From positions 1 through 64,000 of the forward strand of contig NZ_RXYB01000015.1 of assembly GCF_008086615.1 (NCBI RefSeq): a stretch of 64,000 bases of DNA, in the 5' to 3' direction. Source of the DNA: Acetobacterium tundrae (GTDB lineage: Bacteria > Bacillota > Clostridia > Eubacteriales > Eubacteriaceae). How positions within the stretch are numbered: position 1 is the stretch's first letter; each line of letters opens with the position of its first letter. A model generated the notes under the pieces. It searched no databases, was not told the origin of the DNA, and saw nothing but the letters and a program-made list of their open reading frames with translations. Positions 58,395 through 64,000 of this stretch are shown piece after piece. Both the position numbers and the translations under genes were made by a program.

Positions 58395-59378
58395 TTAGCC
58401 AACCAGAGAGGCACACATTACCGCCTTGATCGTATGCATCCGATTCTCCGCTTCATCGAAGACAACCGAGTGCCTGCTTCTGAAGACTTCATCCGTCACT
58501 TCCATTTCACTTAATCCAAATTTTTCTTTGACTTCTTGAGCAACATTGGTTTCTAAATCGTGAAAGGCCGGCAGACAATGAAGGAAGATTACATTATCAT
58601 TTTCTGTTGCCTTAATCATTTCCATATTGACCTGATAGGGTGACAATAATTTAATCCGTTCCGCCATTTGATCCTCTTCACCCATCGAAACCCAAACATC
58701 GGTATAGATCACATCCGCACCCTTCACACCGGCTTTAATATCCGTACTCAGGGTAATCGATCCTCCGGTAGTTTTGCACAAGGTTCGCATTTCTGCCACT
58801 AAGCCTTGTTCCGGGAAAAGGACTTCCGGTGCCACTGCCACAAAATGCATTCCCAATTTTGCGCATCCGATCATCAATGAGTTGCCCATATTATTTCTGG
58901 CATCTCCAACAAACACCAGTCGACGGCCTTTGAGCTCGCCAAAATTTTCCTGAACAGTCAGCATATCCGCTAATATTTGAGTCGGATGGTCAGTATCCGT
59001 CAGTCCGTTCCATACCGGTACGCCGGAACAGTCCGCTAATATCTGCACGGTTTCCTGCTGAAAACCCCGGAATTCGATGCCATCATAAAAGCGACCTAAC
59101 ACCTTTGCGGTATCCTCAATGGATTCCTTCTTGCCCATTTGACTATTCGTTAAAAATGTGACGTTTGCTCCTTCATCAAAAGCTGCCACTTCAAAAGCGC
59201 AACGGGTTCGTGTTGATGTTTTTTCAAAAAGAAGCACAATATTTTTTCCTTTAAGAAGATTTCCCACCTCACCCGATTTTTTCTTTGCTTTTAACTCTGC
59301 CGCGTAATCAATTAGATACTGTATTTCCTCTGGGGTAAAATCCTTTAGCGTCAAAAGATGACGTCCTTTTAAATTCAT
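58395..59378 (-). CDS. arcB: Ornithine carbamoyltransferase
   Basis: 327 residues. The carbamoyl-phosphate site STRTR is at 55-59 ([13 protein letters not shown]), HPTQ in [12 protein letters not shown], and the ornithine-side HCLP in [14 protein letters not shown] at 59376-59378 follows GGAGGAAGCGCT; the seven-codon-longer reading is not supported. It lies downstream of arcA on the same strand, so the catabolic role (citrulline to ornithine plus carbamoyl phosphate) is likely, hence ArcB rather than ArgF; sequence alone does not separate the two. No carbamate kinase gene is in the window. Confidence 0.9.
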   Translation of the reverse strand: MNLKGRHLLTLKDFTPEEIQYLIDYAAELKAKKKSGEVGNLLKGKNIVLLFEKTSTRTRCAFEVAAFDEGANVTFLTNSQMGKKESIEDTAKVLGRFYDGIEFRGFQQETVQILADCSGVPVWNGLTDTDHPTQILADMLTVQENFGELKGRRLVFVGDARNNMGNSLMIGCAKLGMHFVAVAPEVLFPEQGLVAEMRTLCKTTGGSITLSTDIKAGVKGADVIYTDVWVSMGEEDQMAERIKLLSPYQVNMEMIKATENDNVIFLHCLPAFHDLETNVAQEVKEKFGLSEMEVTDEVFRSRHSVVFDEAENRMHTIKAVMCASLVG

Positions 59379-59472
59379 AGCGCTTCCTCCGTTTATCACT
59401 TCTTTTATCTATATTTTAACTGATATTCAGTCTATTTCACAAGGAAAATATTCTTCTTCATAATTTGACTGA

Positions 59473-60705
59473 CTAAAATGAATCTCGATACAGAGGCATG
59501 GTCATGCATCGGGGACCGCCGCGACCACGCACCAGCTCTGAGGCTTCAATCCCAATGACTTCAATGCCATTATCACAGAGCACCTCATTGGAACGTTCAT
59601 TCCGTTCATACGCGACAATCACACCGGGGGCAATCGCCAGGGTATTGGTGCTGTCATTCCATTGCTCTCGGGCGGCGGCAACCGGGTTGCCGCCACCGCT
59701 TTCAATCAGATTAATGGCCGGCAGCTCCAGAACCGATTTAAGCGCTTCTTTGAGGCTGTCCGCCCACTCATAAAGAAGATAGTCTTTGCCGCCTGGTGTC
59801 ATAACGACGGTTTCAATTTGTTCTAGAATACCAGGGTAGACAATAAATTTATCATAATCCACCATCGTGAAAACAGTATCTAAATGCATAAAGGCGCGAT
59901 TATTGGGAATTTTTACGGCCAGTACTTTTTCAATGCCCAAGTCCGCATTAAAAAGGTTTTTGGCCAGCTCTTCAACTCCCTGTACAGCAGTACGCTCGCT
60001 GCAACCCACTGCAACAACTTTCGGGCTGAGAACCAGGATATCCCCACCTTCGACAGAAAAAAAGTTAGTATCCTGATAAAAGGTTTTATTTTCGCAGGTT
60101 GCAAACAGGGGATGATTTTCATAAATGGCCGACATGTAGCGACTTTCCCTTTTTCTCGTCCGGGTAGCCATTGCCGAAATACTCAGTCCATCATGAATGG
60201 TAACGGCAGGATCTCGCATGAAATAAAGATTCGGCAAAGGATTTAAATAAAATGCATACGGTTCCGGCCCTTTTAAATAGTCCGTTAACACCCGATGCCG
60301 TTCCATATGATTCAGTTCTTTTTGCAAAACGCCGGCAATTAATGCCTCTCCCAAATCCTCACTATTCAAGGACATTAAATATTCACTCAAAAAGCCATCA
60401 ATATAATTCCCGGATGATGGATTCTGGTCGATCACTTCATTGATTAGTTTCTCTCGGACTGATGTTTCTTTGAGAATATCTTTTAATAAATCTTCAACAT
60501 AATAAACTTCTGCTCCCCGCCTTTTTAATATCGCGGCAAAAGCATCATGCTCTTCCTGCATCCGTTTCAGCCATGGGATATCCTCAAACAATAATTCCTT
60601 TAAGGAATCCGGAACAATCCGTTCCAGTTCTCTTCCCGGTCGATGAACCAACACTTTTTTTAATTTTCCTATTTCTGATTCTATATTTAAATTTTTATCT
60701 CCCAT
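59473..60705 (-). CDS. arcA: Arginine deiminase
   Basis: 410 residues, normal length. Hydrolyses arginine to citrulline and ammonia. Catalytic C400 is in GRGGPRCMTMPLYRDSF; other family motifs are NLYFMRDPAVTIHDGL, EGGDILVLSPKVVAVG and the active-site His in MHLDTVFTMVD. It is the first gene with arcB about 95 bases on. With a carbamate kinase elsewhere the pathway yields ATP. ATG follows GGAGATGAAAA. Confidence 0.95.
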   Translation of the reverse strand: MGDKNLNIESEIGKLKKVLVHRPGRELERIVPDSLKELLFEDIPWLKRMQEEHDAFAAILKRRGAEVYYVEDLLKDILKETSVREKLINEVIDQNPSSGNYIDGFLSEYLMSLNSEDLGEALIAGVLQKELNHMERHRVLTDYLKGPEPYAFYLNPLPNLYFMRDPAVTIHDGLSISAMATRTRKRESRYMSAIYENHPLFATCENKTFYQDTNFFSVEGGDILVLSPKVVAVGCSERTAVQGVEELAKNLFNADLGIEKVLAVKIPNNRAFMHLDTVFTMVDYDKFIVYPGILEQIETVVMTPGGKDYLLYEWADSLKEALKSVLELPAINLIESGGGNPVAAAREQWNDSTNTLAIAPGVIVAYERNERSNEVLCDNGIEVIGIEASELVRGRGGPRCMTMPLYRDSF

Positions 60706-60735
60706 TTTTCATCTCCATTCTTCCCCATTCTTTTT

Positions 60736-60744
60736 ATTATATCA
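60736..60744 (-). promoter_or_regulatory. Extended -10 promoter of arcA
   Basis: TGATATAAT: a perfect TATAAT with an upstream TG at the extended -10 position, about 30 bases before arcA. The -35 is poor. The region 60706-60843 holds no gene. Confidence 0.55.
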
Positions 60745-60843
60745 CCGCTTTGATGAAAATCCTATCAATTCGAAATAATTCAAAAAACAAAAAAAGAAGA
60801 ACATCAGCCCTCCCTTTTTGTGCGGAACTTTTCTATGTTGTCA

Positions 60844-61122
60844 TTATGAAACTAATAATTTCTTTTCAGCTACAGCTTCATCATCATCAAGTAATACTAT
60901 TTTTACGCTTTGAGTTAAAAGATCGGAATAACTAAAAGATAACTTTTGCTCTTTTCTTTTATCCTCTTTAACTCTTACGGTAAAAATACTGGGATAAGTT
61001 TCCTCAATAATCCCTTCTTTTTGGTAAAGTTTTTTCTTGCTCTTATGTGCTTCAAGTTTGACTCGTCGACCAAGATAATTTTCCACCTCACGTCTAATGT
61101 CCATAATGGTTGCTTTTGGCAT
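60844..61122 (-). CDS. veg: Veg protein
   Basis: 92 residues beginning MPKATIMDIRREVENYLGRRVKLEAHKSKKK, the conserved Veg start. Veg is a small Firmicutes protein; in Bacillus it affects biofilm formation and is expressed from a very strong promoter. ATG at 61120-61122 follows GAGAGGTGAATTTC; the open frame continues 63 codons upstream through the promoters and that part is not coding. Monocistronic. Confidence 0.9.
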   Translation of the reverse strand: MPKATIMDIRREVENYLGRRVKLEAHKSKKKLYQKEGIIEETYPSIFTVRVKEDKRKEQKLSFSYSDLLTQSVKIVLLDDDEAVAEKKLLVS

Positions 61123-61155
61123 GAAATTCACCTCTCTTATGGTTTTCTCTTCCTT

Positions 61156-61184
61156 AGTATAGCACATATTTAATGGAAAGTAAA
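61156..61184 (-). promoter_or_regulatory. veg promoter P2 (proximal)
   Basis: TTTACT (61179-61184), 17-base spacer, TATACT (61156-61161); about 35 bases before the veg start. Confidence 0.65.
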
Positions 61185-61192
61185 ACTTTTTT

Positions 61193-61221
61193 ATTATAAC
61201 AATACAGAGAATCTTTGTCAA
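61193..61221 (-). promoter_or_regulatory. veg promoter P1 (distal), consensus
   Basis: TTGACA (61216-61221), 17-base spacer, TATAAT (61193-61198), both perfect. An inverted repeat ACATGTAA/TTACATGT (61221-61249) abuts the -35 box. Confidence 0.8.
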
Positions 61222-61306
61222 CATGTAATTTATATTTCTATTTACATGTTGCTCGACGTTTACATTTTGACGTCTGCCCCGCTCTCGATTATCTTCTGAA
61301 AAAATC

Positions 61307-61348
61307 TTCAATCCGGTAAAATAGCATTCTGCTATTTTACGGGTTGAA
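61307..61348 (-). terminator. Terminator after the HAD phosphatase gene
   Basis: A near-perfect stem of about 19 bases (TTCAATCC, GTAAAATAGCA with TGCTATTTTAC, GGGTTGAA, three-base loop) starting 14 bases after the stop codon and followed by GATTTTTTC on the minus strand. Confidence 0.8.
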
Positions 61349-61361
61349 ATCTGTTTTATTC

Positions 61362-62045
61362 TTATGCCGAATACATTTCTTTGCCATCACGCAATGCCTC
61401 AATAATCCGCAGGGGGTTGTCTATCCAAAACGCATCTTCAAACTTTGAAATCACCTCAGGCGACTCAAACCCCCAGGTGCACAGCACCGGCAGCATTCCC
61501 GCATTTGTCCCGGTTTCATAGTCGACCATTGAATCCCCCACATAGAGACATTCTTCTGGCTCGACGCCCATTTTTTTTGCTAATGCCAATGTTGTCGTCG
61601 GATTTGGCTTTCTTAAATCATCACTGGTGAATCCCACTACATCAACAAAATCATAGCCCTTAAACAAAATTTGGATCAGCGATTTTGCCACTGAATCCGG
61701 TTTGTTGGTGCAAACCCCATAGGGAATACGATTTATTTTTAAATAATCCAGTACTTTTATGATCCCCGGGTAAGGTTTTGTTTTTTTTATGTAATTAATG
61801 CTGTATTCAGTCCGAAGCAGATCCGTCAATTCATCGACGAAGGCATCATCACAGCGATATTTTTCAGGCACTGCATCACGTATCAAATTTCTAAGTCCCC
61901 TACCAATTAATTTTTTGCCATCTTCATAGGCATAAGTGGGGAATCCATGCTGTGCCATGACGGTATTGCAGGAATCAATAAGATCCTCCAGAGAATTAAT
62001 TAATGTGCCATCTAAATCAAAAACGATTCCTTTATATTTGTGCAT
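61362..62045 (-). CDS. HAD-superfamily phosphatase (Gph/PpaX-like)
   Basis: 227 residues. HAD motif I is FDLDGTLINS with nucleophile D10 and D12; motif II is the Thr of VCTNKP; motif III KPNP and motif IV VGDSMVDYETGTNAG. The helical cap (IGRGLRNLIRDAVPE) is of the phosphoglycolate-phosphatase/PpaX type. ATG at 62043-62045 follows GGAGGTAAAA; the TTG reading would overlap that site. Substrate unknown: phosphoglycolate or pyrophosphate are candidates. Confidence 0.88.
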   Translation of the reverse strand: MHKYKGIVFDLDGTLINSLEDLIDSCNTVMAQHGFPTYAYEDGKKLIGRGLRNLIRDAVPEKYRCDDAFVDELTDLLRTEYSINYIKKTKPYPGIIKVLDYLKINRIPYGVCTNKPDSVAKSLIQILFKGYDFVDVVGFTSDDLRKPNPTTTLALAKKMGVEPEECLYVGDSMVDYETGTNAGMLPVLCTWGFESPEVISKFEDAFWIDNPLRIIEALRDGKEMYSA

Positions 62046-62110
62046 TTTTACCTCCAATTATCTTTTGTTCATCTTTTTTATTTTATTATAACCTAATTCA
62101 ATAATTATTT

Positions 62111-62139
62111 TTGTTTTTTTTACGCTGTTGGTTTATAAT
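62111..62139 (+). promoter_or_regulatory. Promoter of the LUD-pheA operon
   Basis: TATAAT (62134-62139) with TTGTTT seventeen bases upstream (62111-62116). About 30 bases before the TTG start codon. Confidence 0.55.
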
Positions 62140-62169
62140 AAGATTATCATTTTCCTTGGAGGTATTATT

Positions 62170-62805
62170 TTGGGTTATAAAGAAGAAAATTATTTGAATC
62201 TCAGTAAATCTTTAATTAAAAATTTTGAAAAACGGAATTTTGAAGGCTATTACTGCAGTTCGCGCGATGAAGCTTTAGAACTTGCTTTATCGTTAATTCC
62301 AAAGGGCGCCGGCATTACCCATGGCGGTTCCCAATCCATTAAAGAAATTGGTTTACTTGATGCGGTAAAAAACGGTAACTACACCTACCTTGATCGCGGT
62401 CTGGCTAAATCGTATCCGGAAAAAAGAGACTTTCTCGCAAAGGCGGTCCTAAGCCACACGCTTATAATGGGGACCAACGCCATTACCATGTCTGGCGAAC
62501 TCGTAAACATCGATGGTATCGGCAACCGCGTGGCTTTACTTTGCTTTGGTCCTGAGCAGGTCATCATCATTGCCGGGATTAATAAAATTGTTGCCAATGT
62601 AGATGCCGCCATTTTCCGAACCCAGAACGTTGCCGCTCCGGTTAACGCTATCCGCCTGAGCCGAAAAACGCCATGTTATGATACCGGCCACTGCGGCAAT
62701 TGCCATAGTGAAGATTGCCTTTGTTGCGATATTGTCGTTACCCGACATAGTGATATTCCCGGCCGCATTAAAATTATTTTAGTCGGCGAAAATTTAGGTT
62801 ATTAA
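62170..62805 (+). CDS. LUD-domain protein of unknown function
   Basis: 211 residues of the LutC/YkgG (DUF162) family. IPKGAGITHGGSQSIKEIGLLDAVKNG and MGTNAITMSGELVNIDGIGNRVA are typical. The C-terminus has six or more cysteines (TPCYDTGHCGNCHSEDCLCC) that may bind a metal or FeS cluster; many single-domain LUD proteins of clostridia share this. The start is TTG at 62170-62172, six bases after GGAGGT. The stop is directly followed by pheA. Its role is unknown; the family is linked to lactate utilisation in other bacteria, but the neighbour here is an aromatic amino-acid gene. Confidence 0.85.
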   Translation: MGYKEENYLNLSKSLIKNFEKRNFEGYYCSSRDEALELALSLIPKGAGITHGGSQSIKEIGLLDAVKNGNYTYLDRGLAKSYPEKRDFLAKAVLSHTLIMGTNAITMSGELVNIDGIGNRVALLCFGPEQVIIIAGINKIVANVDAAIFRTQNVAAPVNAIRLSRKTPCYDTGHCGNCHSEDCLCCDIVVTRHSDIPGRIKIILVGENLGY

Positions 62806-63702
62806 ATGAATATCCTGGATGCTTTAAACCAAGCATTTTCAAAGTATCCTCAAGTTGTTGAAGCGAAATCCCGAGTTGCTTACGGCGGTGCCTGTGGTTC
62901 CTATTGCGAAGAAGCCAGCCTCTCTTTTTTTAATGATTCCTGCACGCTTTTTCCCTGTAAAACGTTTGAGGATGTCTTTGAGGCACTGAATCAGGGAAAA
63001 GCCGATTATGGGGTTGTTCCCATTGAAAACTCTTCCACTGGTTCCATTGCTGTCGTTTATGACCTTCTTTCCCGCTACCAGTATTATATCGTCGGCGAGG
63101 AAGAAATCCGGGTTCGTCACTGCCTTCTAGCTCCCAAAGGAGCGACTCTTGAAAGTATTGATGAAGTCTATTCCCACCCCCAGGGGTTTTCTCAATCCCA
63201 GGAATTTCTGAACACCTATCCGAACTGGAAATGCATTCCCTATTTCAATACGGCCATTGCCGCCGCTTACGTGGCTGAAAAAAACGAACCCCATATGGCC
63301 GCCATCGCCAGCAAACGAGCCGGTGAGATTTACGATCTTGAAATTTTGGCCGAAAACATCAATTTTTCACAAACCAATGTCACCCGATTTGTCATCATCT
63401 CCCGTGAACTTAAACTTTTTAATAAGCCAACTTGCGTCAGTATTGCTTTTCATCTGCCGCATCGTCCCGGATCGCTTTTTGAAGTCATTGGGATCTTCTC
63501 GGTCTTTTCGCTCAATTTATCCAAGATTGAATCCCGACCTTTGGCAAATCACAATTGGGAATATCTGTTTTTTATTAATTTTACCGGAAACATTTCTCAA
63601 AGCACCCTCACCACCCTGCTTCCGATCATTGCCGAAAAAACAGATTATTTTCAGTTTCTGGGTTATTATCCGCAATTTATCGAAAAAGGTCCAACTGTTT
63701 AA
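62806..63702 (+). CDS. pheA: Prephenate dehydratase
   Basis: 298 residues. Converts prephenate to phenylpyruvate for phenylalanine synthesis. Catalytic domain: VAYGGACGSYCEEAS (in most PheA GPxGTFS), VVPIENSSTGSI, SHPQGFSQSQEFL and the NVTRFVII motif with the catalytic Thr-Arg-Phe. ACT domain for feedback by phenylalanine at the end (HRPGSLFEVIGIFSVFSLNLSKIESRPL). ATG comes immediately after the LUD stop codon, without a strong ribosome-binding site, so translation is probably coupled. The deviation in the first motif (AYGGACGSYCEEA) is notable. Confidence 0.92.
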   Translation: MNILDALNQAFSKYPQVVEAKSRVAYGGACGSYCEEASLSFFNDSCTLFPCKTFEDVFEALNQGKADYGVVPIENSSTGSIAVVYDLLSRYQYYIVGEEEIRVRHCLLAPKGATLESIDEVYSHPQGFSQSQEFLNTYPNWKCIPYFNTAIAAAYVAEKNEPHMAAIASKRAGEIYDLEILAENINFSQTNVTRFVIISRELKLFNKPTCVSIAFHLPHRPGSLFEVIGIFSVFSLNLSKIESRPLANHNWEYLFFINFTGNISQSTLTTLLPIIAEKTDYFQFLGYYPQFIEKGPTV

Positions 63703-63727
63703 AAAATTAGTTTTGGTAACAAAAAAC

Positions 63728-63828
63728 GTCCTGAAGACAATTGTAACTCGTTGTCTGCCGCATGCTCGTACAGGCTGTCGCCTGTTCGCCATGATGCAGA
63801 CAACTGATGTTACAATTATCTTCAGGAC
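63728..63828. terminator. Long imperfect palindrome between pheA and the converging gene
   Basis: About 101 bases fold on themselves: outer arms GTCCTGAAGA, AATTGTAAC and GTTGTCTGC are repeated in inverted form, and the tip is ACAGGC/GCCTGT. TTACTTTTTG follows on the plus strand. It can serve as a terminator for pheA and perhaps for the converging minus-strand gene. Ends resemble the hairpin at 27495-27532. Confidence 0.65.
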
Positions 63829-63870
63829 TTACTTTTTGAATTATATATTTAATTTATAGGGACTTTTACT

Positions 63871-64000
63871 TTATTTCTTTTCAAGCTCAATCGTTGTATC
63901 ATGTCCGTTAAGATTGAACGTTTCACCAGCTTCAGGTTTAATCGTAATATGATCGGCCAGGGTTTCGGTTTTTATGAAATCTGAATAGACTTCAATGGCC
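63871..64000 (-). CDS. ileS: C-terminal end of probable isoleucyl-tRNA synthetase (5' part outside window)
   Basis: The last 43 codons of a minus-strand gene: the reading AIEVYSDFIKTETLADHITI, a KPEAGETFNLNGHD segment and the end TIELEKK before TAA at 63871-63873. The FIKTETLAD pattern is what I know from the very C-terminus of the longer IleS type found in clostridia. So little is visible that the call is tentative. It converges on pheA. Confidence 0.55.
   Translation of the reverse strand, partial: AIEVYSDFIKTETLADHITIKPEAGETFNLNGHDTTIELEKK

Noticed and set aside
61123-61311. 63-codon N-terminal extension of Veg
   Set aside because: Runs through two promoter sequences; MPKATIMDIRREVE with its own ribosome-binding site is the known start.
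63728-63828. Insertion element or MITE
   Set aside because: Palindromic, but no target-site duplication could be seen; position between converging genes suits a terminator.

Overview
The window looks like chromosomal DNA of a Gram-positive anaerobic acetogen close to Acetobacterium (Eubacteriaceae). The main reason is a lactate operon at 49.4-56.8 kb with gene content and order like lctABCDEF of Acetobacterium woodii: an EtfB/EtfA pair whose EtfA carries an extra FeS domain, an FAD lactate dehydrogenase, a lactate permease and a LarA-type racemase, under a divergent GntR/FadR regulator. Strong AGGAGG ribosome-binding sites, sigma-A promoters, clostridial-type ribosomal genes, Veg and a type I-B CRISPR system fit this. 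The genus is an inference; no 16S gene is present.

Layout. 0-11.7 kb, minus strand: one transcription/translation block in transcript order rpoB, rpoC, L7Ae-like gene, rpsL, rpsG, fusA, tuf (tuf cut by the window edge), led by a clear promoter at 11.63-11.66 kb. 11.7-14.1 kb: a polar amino-acid ABC importer. 14.3-17.1 kb: a P-type ATPase behind what I recognise as a NiCo (czcD-type) riboswitch with its own terminator and a consensus promoter. 17.1-20.3 kb: a Fur-family regulator (probable Zur) and a znuABC-type zinc importer. 20.5-23.3 kb: a second amino-acid ABC system with two unusual fusion proteins and a possible 42-residue small protein in front. 23.5-24.0 kb: a methyltransferase.

24.2-34.5 kb is a polyol/triose region. 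A glycerol-kinase gene and an amidohydrolase gene share a transcript whose leader RNA has a near twin in front of glpP (antiterminator) at 34.4 kb. Between them lie dhaL, dhaK and dhaM, a sigma-54 activator carrying an N-terminal HPr domain, and a divergent RpiB-like plus TIM-like gene pair. Two sigma-54 promoter sequences precede dhaM and dhaK. Together this suggests PTS-dependent phosphorylation of dihydroxyacetone or a C4 ketose.

34.7-49.0 kb is a complete type I-B CRISPR-Cas locus: an array of 85 repeats (84 spacers), then, reading from the promoter, cas6-cas8b-cas7-cas5-cas3-cas4-cas1-cas2, all on the minus strand. The leader lies between cas2 and the array. The array is transcribed leftward and ends in a degenerate repeat.

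56.9-64 kb: a phosphohexomutase, arginine deiminase with ornithine carbamoyltransferase, veg behind two promoters, a HAD phosphatase, a LUD-domain protein directly followed by prephenate dehydratase, and the 3' end of a probable ileS. No rRNA, tRNA or insertion sequence was recognised.
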